Shown here in pieces: positions 1 to 8,886 of a stretch of DNA of 64,000 nt (position 1 is the first letter of the stretch; every line of letters begins with the position of its first letter). The stretch spans positions 1 through 64,000 of the forward strand of contig CAVSPC010000047.1 in the NCBI GenBank assembly GCA_963729795.1, in the 5' to 3' direction. The notes below the pieces were generated by a model that did no database searches, was not told where the DNA came from, and saw only the letters and a list, made by a program, of their open reading frames with translations. The DNA is from CAWBBA01 sp963729795. GTDB lineage: Bacteria > Desulfobacterota > Desulfomonilia > Desulfomonilales > Desulfomonilaceae. The translations under genes and the position numbers were made by a program.

Positions 1-282
1 CTCCAGATGAGGAAAAAATCGAGAGACATCAGGCCACATGTCGGTGTATAAGTAGTTTCCATTCATGGGCCAGACTCTCTAGCACCATTCCGCACTCAAC
101 GCGAGCTTATTTTAACGCCTATGGGCTGCAAGCCTCGCCCACCATTCGCTCCTGCAATCACAAGAGATAGAAACGTTTCATCAACAATGCTTAGTATAAT
201 TACATGCCAATGATTGAGTCTCTAAAGATGCGGCCGGCAATTTAGTCTGAAAAAGTCGGATTTAACCAAGGAGGACATAGTA

Positions 283-918
283 ATGAAATTAATAGTTTTT
301 GGCGCCACTGGGAAACTCGGGAGCAGAATCGTCAAGGAGGCTTTAGAGAGGGGACATCAGGTCACGGCCGTGGTGCGTGATGCGACCCGCTTTCAAGATT
401 CCCATGAACGCCTGACAGCCGCGATTGGTGATGTGACAGATGCTGCGAGCGTCGCCGCGGTCGTGACGGGCCATGATGCAGTAATCAGCGCAGTCGGGCC
501 CACCCGCAACAGCAGGCCGGAACTTGTTGTGGACGCTGCTCGCGCTCTTATCGACGGGCTGACGCGCGCAGGGATCCGCCGAGTGGTAGTAGGAGGAGGG
601 GCCGGCAGCCTTGAGGTTTCGCCCGGGGTCCAGCTCGTTGATACGCCGGATTTTCCGAAAGAGTGGCTTGACATAGCTCTCGCTCATCGGGATGCGCTGG
701 ACGTGATACGAGCGGCTGACCTCGACTGGACTTACATAAGCCCCGCGGCCTTCCTTCAGCCGGGTGAACGAACGGGCAAGTACCGCATCGGTACCGACCA
801 ACTGCTCACCGACGAAAAGGGGGAGAGCCGCATCTCTATGGAAGACCTGGCAATTGCGTTTCTTGATGAGGTGGAGAAGCCGCGCTTCGTACGCCGTCGT
901 ATGACTGCTGCGTACTGA
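283..918 (+). CDS. NAD(P)H-binding protein, NmrA-like atypical SDR
   Basis: The 211-residue protein opens with a Rossmann nucleotide-binding loop (GATGKLG, residues 8-14) followed by the VVRD turn seen in the NAD(P)H-binding PF13460 group. These proteins are redox sensors, flavin reductase-like enzymes or epimerases, and the substrate cannot be read from sequence. There is no Tyr-x3-Lys catalytic pair, as is usual for this atypical group. The start is supported by AAGGAGG about 9 bases upstream. A TATAAT at 195-200 could be a -10 element but lacks a good -35. The gene stands alone: the next gene is on the other strand and a repeat-bearing gap follows. The family assignment is firm; the function is unknown. 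Confidence 0.85.
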   Translation: MKLIVFGATGKLGSRIVKEALERGHQVTAVVRDATRFQDSHERLTAAIGDVTDAASVAAVVTGHDAVISAVGPTRNSRPELVVDAARALIDGLTRAGIRRVVVGGGAGSLEVSPGVQLVDTPDFPKEWLDIALAHRDALDVIRAADLDWTYISPAAFLQPGERTGKYRIGTDQLLTDEKGESRISMEDLAIAFLDEVEKPRFVRRRMTAAY

Positions 919-1050
919 TACCGATTCGCTTTCAAGTAAGTGATACCGGTTCACGATCAAACGATAAATGCGGCACGGATCTGACAAAGCCTCCGGCGGG
1001 ATGGCACCCAGAACCCACATGAATGGATGTTGGGTACCACTGATCTATAC

Positions 1051-1207
1051 CCATTGCCAAAAGACTTGTCCGATTAGAGGGAGCCTGACGCCGTCATTCC
1101 GGCGGACGCCGGAATCCAGTCTTTTCAATCCCGCGTTCCTCGCGGGACTGGACCCCGGCCTTCGCCGGGGTGACGGGTGATGGACAGGTCATTACTTTCG
1201 GCAATGG
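1051..1207. repeat. Composite palindromic repeat with inverted ends
   Basis: This element occupies most of the 442-bp gap between 918 and 1361. Its ends are 13-bp inverted repeats (CCATTGCCAAAAG at 1051-1063 and CTTTCGGCAATGG at 1195-1207, 12 of 13 matching). The core (1092-1180) is two back-to-back hairpins of the dispersed GTCATTCC type whose translation gives the SFRRTPESS peptide common in spurious ORFs. A short ORF across it (968-1180) is therefore not a gene. Related cores occur near 35,270 and 41,690. It is probably a non-autonomous mobile or REP-type element. Confidence 0.7.
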
Positions 1208-1360
1208 CTATAAGCACCGTCATGGCGCCAGGTCAGTGCCACTTGCCGATTCTCACCTATTTGAGGGCTACCTGTTATCAGTTAGGGACTTGGCTGGTTC
1301 GTGGCGCAGATCCGCGTGTGCGAAATCTCTCGAAATGCTTGCCTGAACCTTAGGGGCAAC

Positions 1361-2326
1361 TCAAAGGGAAGATTGGATTACCATGTATGAATTGTTGTCC
1401 AGGAACAATGACTTAGGCGTCTGATTATCCGCTTCTTCGCCTGAGAACAGGACTCTGAGAAATGCCTTAGCCACGCGAGAAAGCTTGCTGTCCTTTTTCA
1501 TCACCACGTCGATCGGCAGCGTGAGCGGACCTTCTCTCACCGGAATAGCTCTAAGGGAGCCTTTGGCCAGATCCGCGGCCACTCCCATCCGGGGGAGGAA
1601 CGCCACAGCTCTCGACATTTTCACGAGTTCTTTCATGAAGTCCACATTGCTTGTTTCAACGAACACAGAGGGTACAATTCCGCTCGCTTTCAGTGCTGCT
1701 TCAACTACTCGCCTGACCCCCGACCCGGTTTCCCGCAATATCAGTTCTTGCCCCTTCAGATCTTGAATGGAGATCGTCTGCTTGCGGCACAATCTGTGCC
1801 CGGCCGCAACTAGAAAGACAAGCTCGTCTTGAATGAACGGTATTATCTTTAAGCTCGGGGTATAATCAACCCTCCCCACGATTGCCAGTTCGTTCAGGTT
1901 CTCCAAAACGCCCCGAACCATTTCCGCCGAGCTGCCTTCGTTCACCTGAATCTGTACCTTGGGAAATGAGTCCCGAAATCTCGGGATGTAGCGGGCCAGA
2001 AGAAATCGCACCAGCGGCTTAGTGCTGCCTATTCTCAGAATTGCCGGTAAAGCCGACTCAGGATGACTGAGAAGTTCGTCGACTTCTTCCACCAGCCCGA
2101 ATAGTCTCTTGGTGATCGTATGCAGCCTTTTGCCGCATTCGGTCAATTCAAGCTTTTTCTTCCCCCTTACAAACAGTCGTGTGCCGTATCTCATTTCCAA
2201 TGCTTTGATTTGGGCACTTACCCCGGGCTGAGTGATGAACAATTGCTCGGCGGCACGGGAAACACTTCCACAATTGGCTGCGAAGTGGAAGGCTCTGAGC
2301 TGGTTCAGACTCAGGTCGATTCCCAT
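1361..2326 (-). CDS. LysR-family transcriptional regulator
   Basis: This 321-residue protein has the standard LysR layout. An N-terminal winged helix-turn-helix (about residues 5-65, with SVSRAAEQLFITQPGVSAQI as recognition region) is followed by a periplasmic-binding-protein-like effector domain (about 90-295). ATG 2326 is preferred over the GTG at 2335 because AAGG lies at proper spacing before it. It is transcribed away from the large catabolic-looking cluster that begins at 2536. A T-N11-A dyad lies in the shared 209-bp gap, so it is the likely regulator of that cluster and of itself. Its inducer is unknown; presumably it is a substrate or intermediate of the pathway. The C-terminus is slightly extended compared with typical 300-residue members. 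Confidence 0.93.
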   Translation of the reverse strand: MGIDLSLNQLRAFHFAANCGSVSRAAEQLFITQPGVSAQIKALEMRYGTRLFVRGKKKLELTECGKRLHTITKRLFGLVEEVDELLSHPESALPAILRIGSTKPLVRFLLARYIPRFRDSFPKVQIQVNEGSSAEMVRGVLENLNELAIVGRVDYTPSLKIIPFIQDELVFLVAAGHRLCRKQTISIQDLKGQELILRETGSGVRRVVEAALKASGIVPSVFVETSNVDFMKELVKMSRAVAFLPRMGVAADLAKGSLRAIPVREGPLTLPIDVVMKKDSKLSRVAKAFLRVLFSGEEADNQTPKSLFLDNNSYMVIQSSL

Positions 2327-2348
2327 GCTTAACACCTTGGGGGGAGAT

Positions 2349-2363
2349 ATAACTTTTTGTTAT
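2349..2363. promoter_or_regulatory. Candidate LysR-type operator (T-N11-A dyad)
   Basis: The perfect inverted repeat ATAAC-TTTTT-GTTAT fits the LysR consensus T-N11-A. It lies between the regulator start (2326) and the cluster start (2536), just downstream of the leftward promoter-like site and upstream of a rightward TTGACA. This is the usual place for combined autorepression and divergent activation. It was recognised by eye, and binding is inferred. Confidence 0.55.
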
Positions 2364-2366
2364 ATA

Positions 2367-2395
2367 ATCATAAAATTAAGTGATTTGACATGCAA
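2367..2395 (-). promoter_or_regulatory. Candidate sigma-70 promoter for the LysR gene
   Basis: Read on the minus strand there is TTGCAT, a 17-base spacer and TATGAT, running toward the LysR start. The T-N11-A dyad sits immediately downstream, where a bound regulator would repress. Confidence 0.45.
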
Positions 2396-2413
2396 AGCCG
2401 AACCCCGTAACGC
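2385..2413 (+). promoter_or_regulatory. Weak rightward promoter candidate for the 2.5-17 kb cluster
   Basis: A consensus -35 (TTGACA, 2385-2390) is followed after 17 bases by a poor -10 (TAACGC). A strong -35 with a weak -10, about 22 bases downstream of the LysR dyad, would suit an activator-dependent promoter. Confidence 0.3.
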
Positions 2414-2535
2414 TAACCTTGAACTGAAAAGCTCCTCGGCGAAACATCGTTCACCCAATAAACCATTCTACAACAATTGATTTTTCTCGTCAAAAACGCA
2501 TTTGGCCTTCGGCCGAAAATAAGGAGGATACATAG

Positions 2536-4161
2536 ATGGCTGAAGAATACGATGGCATAATCATCGGCGCCGGACCGAACGGATTGACTGTAGCCGCGTA
2601 TCTGGCCAAAGCCGGTTTGAAGATTCTCGTACTTGAAAGGAGATTCGAAGCAGGAGGTGGGCTGGCCACCGAGCAGGTCACGTTGCCGGGCTTTCTCCAC
2701 AATACCCACGCCATCTATATGCCCATGGTCGATTATGCGCCTCCTTTGAGAGACTTCGACGAGTATTTGACTCAGGACTACGACCTGAAATTCGTATTTC
2801 CGTCGCTGGTTATGGCCATGCCATTTGCGGACGGCTCTTCCCTTTGCCTCTATCAGGATGTTGAAAAGACCTGCAAATCGATTGCTCAGTTCTCCAGCAA
2901 GGATGCTGAGACCTACCGGAAGATTGCCGACCGCTACAGAGTTCTCACGGAAGATTTCCTCGGGCCTGCTACATACGAAGAGGCCAAACCGGCCTTCGAG
3001 CAGATGGTGACCCTCCAACGAACCGATGTGGGGCGGGAGATCACTGAAATGACGGAAAAGACCCCACGGGAAATCATTGACACACTGTTTGAGAACGACA
3101 GGGTGAGATGCCTTTTCCTCTACCTGTCTTGCATGTGGGGCCTAAACTACGATTTGGAGGGAGTGAGCTACCTTGTTCCGCTGCTCATCAACCGTGCGAT
3201 AAACTATCGTTTGGTTGTCGGTGGATCTCACCATCTCGCCCATCTCTTTACGAAGGTGCTCTATCGGAATCGCGGCATGATCATCTCCCCGGTCACTCTG
3301 AAGAGAGTCATCGTGAAGGATGGAGCCGCGATCGGCGTCGAGTTGGAGGACGGAACTGTTTACAGGGCCAACAAATTCGTGGCCAGCAGTCTCGACCCTT
3401 ATCAGACATTTCTAAAGTACGTCGGCCCGGAAAACCTGGAGGACCGATTCGTTACTCGGATCAACGACTGGAAATGGGAATCTTCCAGTTTCTTTCACGT
3501 CCATCTTGCTCTGAACGGGCGTCCGAGTTTTAAAGCGGCATCAGCCAATCCCGATTTGGACAACGCCTTGATTACTGTGGTTGGATACGAGACCGAGGAA
3601 AATCTCATCCGCCATTACGATGCGATCCACAAGGGTGAGCTATCTCCAGCCGGTTTTAACTGCTGTTTCCCCTCAATTCACGATCCCAAACAGGCTCCAG
3701 CGGGCAAGAATACGGCATTGATCTCGCTGCACGCGCCACACGATCTCAAAGAGGGCGGTGCCGAACGCTGGTACCGAATCAGGCAACAGGAAGCCGCACG
3801 ATGCGTCGACCTCCTGCGGGAGTATGCGGACGGTCTCGGGACGGAAAATATACTCTGGCGCTATATAACAACACCTCTGGACATCGGAAACAAGTTCGCG
3901 GACATGGTCAAAGGATCGTACAAACAGGGAGCTTATCTGCCATTACAGATGGGATACCTCCGTCCCAACGAAGACTGCTCCCAGCACGCCACTCCGGTTA
4001 AGAATCTGTACGTCTGTGGAGCCAGCACCTTCCCTGGTGGGCTCATTACCTTTGGGCCCGGATACAATGCTGCCAACAAAATTGCAGCGGATTTGGGCCT
4101 GAATAGGTGGTGGGGTGAAGCGGAGTGCGTCCTAAAGGCCAAGGCCAGAGGAACGTTATAG
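2536..4161 (+). CDS. CrtI/phytoene-desaturase-like FAD oxidoreductase 1
   Basis: The 541-residue protein carries an N-terminal FAD dinucleotide-binding fold (GAGPNG at residues 11-16, ending in the acidic VLERR turn) and the C-terminal CrtI/PYROXD2-type flavin motif (NLYVCGASTFPGG then GYNAANKIA). The family removes or adds hydrogens across C-C bonds or oxidises ring carbons of hydrophobic substrates; the substrate here is unknown. The start has AAGGAGG at good spacing. No carotenoid genes (crtB, crtE) are nearby, so carotenoid synthesis is unlikely. It is the first gene of the cluster and a distant paralog of the protein at 4469-6133, with which it may form a pair. Confidence 0.85.
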   Translation: MAEEYDGIIIGAGPNGLTVAAYLAKAGLKILVLERRFEAGGGLATEQVTLPGFLHNTHAIYMPMVDYAPPLRDFDEYLTQDYDLKFVFPSLVMAMPFADGSSLCLYQDVEKTCKSIAQFSSKDAETYRKIADRYRVLTEDFLGPATYEEAKPAFEQMVTLQRTDVGREITEMTEKTPREIIDTLFENDRVRCLFLYLSCMWGLNYDLEGVSYLVPLLINRAINYRLVVGGSHHLAHLFTKVLYRNRGMIISPVTLKRVIVKDGAAIGVELEDGTVYRANKFVASSLDPYQTFLKYVGPENLEDRFVTRINDWKWESSSFFHVHLALNGRPSFKAASANPDLDNALITVVGYETEENLIRHYDAIHKGELSPAGFNCCFPSIHDPKQAPAGKNTALISLHAPHDLKEGGAERWYRIRQQEAARCVDLLREYADGLGTENILWRYITTPLDIGNKFADMVKGSYKQGAYLPLQMGYLRPNEDCSQHATPVKNLYVCGASTFPGGLITFGPGYNAANKIAADLGLNRWWGEAECVLKAKARGTL

Positions 4162-4171
4162 GAGACGAACC

Positions 4172-4432
4172 ATGAAGGTAAATTCGACGGGTCTGGGAAA
4201 AACGACGATGGTGGCCAGCTTCGCCCACCTCGAAAAGGTGAACGGCGAACCGGGCGGAGCCATGAGACTGAACATAGAGGCTACGGAGCCCGTGCACTGG
4301 TCCATCAAGGCCACGGTTGGAGGTGATGATCTGAGGAGGTTTGCACGTCTCATGCTGAAGCCTTCCAATTTTTTCCATGTCCTGTGGCTGCTGTGTTTCG
4401 GGAAAAAGCTGACTCCTCCGGAGCCCCATTGA
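4172..4432 (+). CDS. Small protein of unknown function between two FAD oxidoreductases
   Basis: This 86-residue protein starts 10 bases after the preceding stop, with GGAG before the ATG. It ends 36 bases before the next gene, so it is very likely translated in the same operon. The N-terminal half is mixed polar/beta (TEPVHWSIKATV) and the C-terminal third contains a hydrophobic stretch (FFHVLWLLCFG). The latter could be a membrane-contact or subunit-interface helix. The GLGKTT string near residue 7 resembles a fragment of a P-loop, but the rest of such a domain is absent. I do not recognise the family. Its position suggests an accessory or small subunit for the flanking FAD proteins. Confidence 0.6.
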   Translation: MKVNSTGLGKTTMVASFAHLEKVNGEPGGAMRLNIEATEPVHWSIKATVGGDDLRRFARLMLKPSNFFHVLWLLCFGKKLTPPEPH

Positions 4433-4468
4433 CGGGCCCCGCCTTCGACGAGAATAGGAGGTTTCTCT

Positions 4469-6133
4469 ATGGCTGACAAAGCGTACGACGCGATCGTGGT
4501 GGGTGGCGGCCACCATGGAACTATTATAGCCTGCTATCTCCAGCATGCAGGCATGCAAACCGTCATCTTTGAAAGGCAGCATGAATTGGGCGGAGGGGCG
4601 TGCGGTGAGGCTCTGCCTTTGCCGGGTTTTCTTCAAAATCCCTGCGCTCATTTTACGAGATTCTACGGACACCCTTCGTATGAAGATTTCAGGCTAAAGG
4701 ACAAGGGCCTCGTTTACATTTATCCCGACCAGGGTGAAGGCATGATATACGACGACGGCATGAGCTTCCTTGGTTACAACGCTTGGAGGGTCGTAGATGC
4801 GGACACGGGGCGGGCAGAGTTCAGTGAGGAGAGCGCGCAGAAAACAATCGACCAGATTGCCCGCTTTTCGCAACGAGACGCGGACACTGCCTACGAACTC
4901 CTGAATAACTACCGCAATAAGTGGCGAGACAGCTTCAATGAGTGGAAATTCAATCCTCCGACTCCTTGGGGTGTTCCGGACGCGTTTGAGCGGCTCATCA
5001 ACGATCCTGATGTTCCGATACCTCCCGAGTACCAGTTCTACACCTCCCAACAAGTTGCGTACGATCTGTTTGAAAGCGATTACTTGCGGACTCTCTTCAT
5101 GAGGTCTTGCATGACCTCCAGCGGCATTTTCCCCAACGACTGCATAGGAATCTATTGGACTCTGCACACAATCGGTTTGATCCTCTCCTGGGAGCCCGCG
5201 GCCATAGCTATAGGAGGCACACACGCCATAACCCATGCGCTTCAGCGAGCCTTCAGCTCGATGGGCGGGGAGTTCGTAGTTGAATCGCCGGTGGAAAAGG
5301 CAATCATCGAAAATGGAAAAGCGGTGGGGGTCAAGCTGGCCGACGGACGCGAAATCGCCGCGAGAAAAGTCGTGGTGAGCGATCTTAACACGCCTCAGAC
5401 ATTGCTTCAGCTCATTGGCGAGGAGCACTTGTCATGGAAAGTGGCCAACAGGGCCAGGAATGTCCTCTTCAACAGGGCCCAGCTCTTCTGGGGGAATTTT
5501 GCGTTGCACGAGCTACCCGCGTACACGGCGGCCAAAGACAATCCCGAGATCGGCCTGCCTCCCAGGCTGAACTGGGGACCCAAAGACGCGGATTATTTTG
5601 CCACTCGCCATCAGGCCGAGATTTTCGTGAAGGGCATCCCCGAAAAGCTCGTCTGCATTGTCGCGCCTGACAGCATTTGGGACAAAACCAGAGCCCCTGA
5701 AGGGAAACATACCATCCTCATCGAACAGTTCACCGCACCCTATCGTTTTTTCAATGACAGCGAGTGGCTGAAAATGAAGAGGGACATTGTAAAGATTATG
5801 CTTGAGCAGTGGTCCTGGTACGCTCCCAATATGACCGAGGACAACCTCATTGAAGCACATATTACCACCCCTATGGACGTGCAGATGCGAAACATCAACA
5901 TGCCGCAGGGTGGTTGGAGCATGGAGGATACGATCGGTTCGCAGTTCGGGCGAATGAGGCCCTTTCCCGAGATAGCCAATTACCGGCTTCCTGTGAAGAA
6001 CCTCTATATCGCCTCTGCTGCCACGCATTCAGGCCCCGGGATAGGGAAGGGCAGTAGTTACAACTGCTTCAAGGTCATTGCGGAAGATTTCGGTCTACCG
6101 AAGATCTGGGAACAAAAGGGAAGGCCCTACTGA
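4469..6133 (+). CDS. CrtI/phytoene-desaturase-like FAD oxidoreductase 2
   Basis: The 554-residue protein has the same architecture as the first FAD oxidoreductase. The FAD fold (GGGHHG, residues 12-17) leads to the IFERQ acidic turn, and a C-terminal flavin motif (NLYIASAATHSGPG) closes the protein. The two are clearly diverged rather than a recent duplication. An AGGAGG precedes the ATG. The substrate is unknown; a ring or polyene desaturation or ketone-forming step is plausible for the family. It lies directly before the SDR gene, so an alcohol/ketone or enone step may follow. The histidine pair inside the glycine loop is unusual compared with the GAGxxG of the first copy. Confidence 0.83.
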   Translation: MADKAYDAIVVGGGHHGTIIACYLQHAGMQTVIFERQHELGGGACGEALPLPGFLQNPCAHFTRFYGHPSYEDFRLKDKGLVYIYPDQGEGMIYDDGMSFLGYNAWRVVDADTGRAEFSEESAQKTIDQIARFSQRDADTAYELLNNYRNKWRDSFNEWKFNPPTPWGVPDAFERLINDPDVPIPPEYQFYTSQQVAYDLFESDYLRTLFMRSCMTSSGIFPNDCIGIYWTLHTIGLILSWEPAAIAIGGTHAITHALQRAFSSMGGEFVVESPVEKAIIENGKAVGVKLADGREIAARKVVVSDLNTPQTLLQLIGEEHLSWKVANRARNVLFNRAQLFWGNFALHELPAYTAAKDNPEIGLPPRLNWGPKDADYFATRHQAEIFVKGIPEKLVCIVAPDSIWDKTRAPEGKHTILIEQFTAPYRFFNDSEWLKMKRDIVKIMLEQWSWYAPNMTEDNLIEAHITTPMDVQMRNINMPQGGWSMEDTIGSQFGRMRPFPEIANYRLPVKNLYIASAATHSGPGIGKGSSYNCFKVIAEDFGLPKIWEQKGRPY

Positions 6134-6146
6134 TCGGGAGGAAACC

Positions 6147-6902
6147 ATGGGGCGACTTGACGGTCGTGTGGCCATTGTCACTGGTGCCGGCAAAGGATTG
6201 GGCAAAGCCTTTTGCATAAGACTCGCTCAGGAAGGAGCAAACATAGTCGCGGTGACTCGAGCTGATGCCGAAGGCCTGGAAAAGACTGGAAAGGAGGTGA
6301 AATCTCTCGGCAGAGAAGTATTGCTAAGCATGGTGGACGTCTCCAGCGAAAAGGACACTGTCAGAATGGCGCAAGAAGTGTCCAACCGGTTCGGTCGAAT
6401 AGATATCCTGGTGAACAATGCTGCGTGTTACTATGGCGTCACCAGAAAGCCTTTCACCGAAATATCAGTTGCAGATTGGGACAGGATGATGGCTGTGAAT
6501 GTACGAGGCCCTTGGCTTTGCGCTCGGGCCGTGTTTCCTGCCATGAAACAATCGGGGAAAGGGAAGATCATAAACCTAGCATCTGAAGTCTTCTTCACCG
6601 GATCACACGGATTCGTTCATTACGTGTCGTCAAAGGGCGGTGTTATCGGTTTGACCCGGGCTTTGGCTGTAGAGTTGGGACCTCATGGAATATGTGTGAA
6701 TGCAGTGGCTCCGGGGTATACCGATACGGAGGCGAGTCGAACAATTGCCGATGTGAACAAGTATGACTCGAGCAAAACCCCACTCAAAAGACTGGAGAAA
6801 CCGGAAGACGTGGTGGGGATCGTAGCGTTTCTGGCTTCTGACGAAAGTGACTTTATAACGGGCCAAACAATGTTGGTGGATGGAGGGAGAGCCATGCACT
6901 GA
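6147..6902 (+). CDS. Short-chain dehydrogenase/reductase (SDR)
   Basis: A classical 251-residue SDR with the cofactor loop TGAGKGLG (12-19), NNAA (90-93), catalytic Ser146 and the Tyr159-x3-Lys163 pair. It is expected to interconvert an alcohol and a ketone using NAD(H) or NADP(H). I chose ATG 6147, which has GGGAGG just upstream and lies 13 bases after the previous stop. The reading frame extends further upstream but would overlap the FAD oxidoreductase gene and add residues foreign to the family. It is co-directional with the cluster. A 222-bp gap without visible genes follows, so a second promoter may lie there. Confidence 0.92.
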   Translation: MGRLDGRVAIVTGAGKGLGKAFCIRLAQEGANIVAVTRADAEGLEKTGKEVKSLGREVLLSMVDVSSEKDTVRMAQEVSNRFGRIDILVNNAACYYGVTRKPFTEISVADWDRMMAVNVRGPWLCARAVFPAMKQSGKGKIINLASEVFFTGSHGFVHYVSSKGGVIGLTRALAVELGPHGICVNAVAPGYTDTEASRTIADVNKYDSSKTPLKRLEKPEDVVGIVAFLASDESDFITGQTMLVDGGRAMH

Positions 6903-7124
6903 CAAGGACACGCACGTCCCCGCGCAGAGGGTCGCTTCCTCCTCTTCCGCTTTTTCACAAAGGGGTCTCAAAAAGCGGGACTTTCCTCTTGCGGCTCTCC
7001 TTACCTCGATCTTCTTGACAGGCCCTCCTCCGCGCGAGGCTGCCCATATACTCAGATGGTTTCGGAATCCTCAGGTTAATCATTTACATCCACTTCCCAT
7101 ACGTCCACCGAGGAGGAGCGAATC

Positions 7125-8808
7125 ATGAAGGTTTACGATGTGGTGCCTGGCTTGGAATTCGACCCTGAACACGATTTGGCCCAATCTCCTGTGTGGTTCC
7201 TGGATGGAACCCATTCTGTTCCCCCCTGGACCCCCATGTTTGGGTGGTTCTGGATCAACTTCTGTAGACACGGTATGCAGTACGGCGCCCAAAAGTTGTC
7301 TCTGCCCACGGTCAAGGGTTGGGACTGGCGCTTTATGAACGGTGGCGGCTATCTCACGCTTCTTCTTGTAAAGAGCGAGGAGGAGAAACAGAGGAGAGAA
7401 GCTGAATTCAAGAAGGCCATATTGCCATTCATCCAGGACTATGACGGGCTATGGAACGGCTTTGTCAAGGAAATTCTCGGCCAGTACGAGGCGCTAAAGT
7501 CACTGGACTTGGACAAAGCCACCAGTACCCGAGCTTCTGGATAATTTCGAGCAGACCATTAACACTTGCCGACGCATGTGGGAAATCCACATGTACATGA
7601 TGTACGGCACTTATACCGCTTACATTCTCTTCGAAAATATGTGCCGTGAACTTGCCGGAATCGACGACACATCTCCTGTATTCCACAGCGTTGTTTCAGG
7701 ATTCGATAACAAGGTTTTCCAAGTGGACCGCCGACTCTGGGAATTTTCCAGACGAGCGGACGCTGACGGGCTGTCCGATGTGTTCACGAAGAACGAAGCC
7801 CCTGAGATCAGAGGAAAACTGCAAGAATCTGACAAAGGAAAAGCTTTCCTAAAAGATTTTATGGCGTTCATGAACGAGGACGGCTGGCGCATGCAACGCA
7901 TGTCTGAGATCAATCTGCCCACCTGGGTGGAAGATCCCACACCAGCGCTGGGAATGGTAAAGCAATTCATCCTCAAGGGGGGGGCGTTCAACCTCGATGA
8001 AGAACGCCAAAAGTTGAGCGTCAGTCGCGAGGCGGCAGAAAAGGAGGTATTGACAAAGGTCCCAGTCCAACAACGAGGATGGTTTGAGCAGTTAATGCGC
8101 CTTGCTCAGAAGAGCGGCATTTTCAGCGAGGAGCACGACCACTACCTGGATCTCTACACGCACGCCATGATCCGACGCAGCGCTTTGGGACTCGGTCGTC
8201 GGTTCGTTCAGGTCGGAGCCCTGGACGATCCCGAAGACGTATTCTTCCTGATTCCGGACGAGATACGTCGCGCAGGTATAGCACCTGATCAATTCGACCT
8301 TCGATACATCGTCGAACGCAGGAAAGCAGACTGGGAGGAGTGGCAAAAGAAGCCGAATCCACCGGCGATACTCAGGGAGGGATTCGACCTGGATCAAGCC
8401 ATGGCAGTTCTCGTCAAATCCAACGATCCCATTGCTCTGAAGGTGGTCGTAGGTGCCATGCCACAGGTGCGTCCGGAATTGAAGGCTGACCTGTACGGAA
8501 CCTGCGGCTCACCGGGAGTGGCCGAAGGTACGGCCCGGGTGATCCTGAGCGAGGACGAGCTTTACCTAGTGCAAGAAAACGACATTTTGGTCGCGGCGAG
8601 CACTTCTCCGAGCTGGACACCGGTTTTCTCCATGATCAAGGGAGTGGTGGTGGATCGCGGGGCAAGCCTGTCCCACGCTGCCATTGTGGGAAGAGAATAC
8701 GGGATCCCCGTTGTAATGAACGTCTTCGAAGGGACCGCCAAGATCAAGTCCGGCCAAAGAATCAAGGTAGATGCCAACATGGGCGCCGTCTATGTTCTGG
8801 ACAAGTGA
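7125..8808 (+). CDS. Phenylphosphate synthase alpha-like, PEP-utilising phosphohistidine protein (frame broken by +1)
   Basis: The gene is read in two pieces: 7125-7544 (139 residues) and a +1 frame that is open from before 7501 to 8808. The second frame continues the protein smoothly (PELLDNFEQTINTCRRMW) from about 7528. Dropping one base near 7521-7530, for example from the CCC at 7528-7530, gives about 560 residues. The C-terminus is the swivelling PEP-utiliser domain with the phospho-accepting His in GASLSHAAIVGREYGIP. Phenylphosphate synthase alpha of phenol-degrading anaerobes has this layout; the reaction is phosphorylation of phenol (or an enol) by ATP via a phosphohistidine. GAGGAGG precedes the start. 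It pairs with the ATP-binding subunit encoded next. The substrate is not established and no phenylphosphate carboxylase genes are seen. Confidence 0.75.
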
Positions 8809-8886
8809 GCAACCTTAGCGTAAGCGGGCACCGGGTTTTGGGAAGTTTCCCGGTGTCCTGCCGCCACAGAAGGAGAGGGGACTCCG

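Noticed and set aside
343..1020. Long minus-strand ORF opposite the first gene
   Set aside because: It is a shadow of the 283-918 gene in another frame, with no domain and low-complexity composition.
968..1180. Short ORF giving an SFRRTPESS ... LDPGLRRGDG peptide
   Set aside because: It is the translation of a dispersed palindromic repeat; there is no ribosome-binding site.
2536..6133. Carotenoid biosynthesis cluster
   Set aside because: CrtI-like proteins are present, but no phytoene synthase, GGPP synthase or cyclase genes occur nearby.
7500..7576. Programmed ribosomal frameshifting as the explanation for the broken genes
   Set aside because: The five break sites share no slippery motif or common downstream structure by eye; single-base indel error is simpler. 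It is kept only as an alternative.
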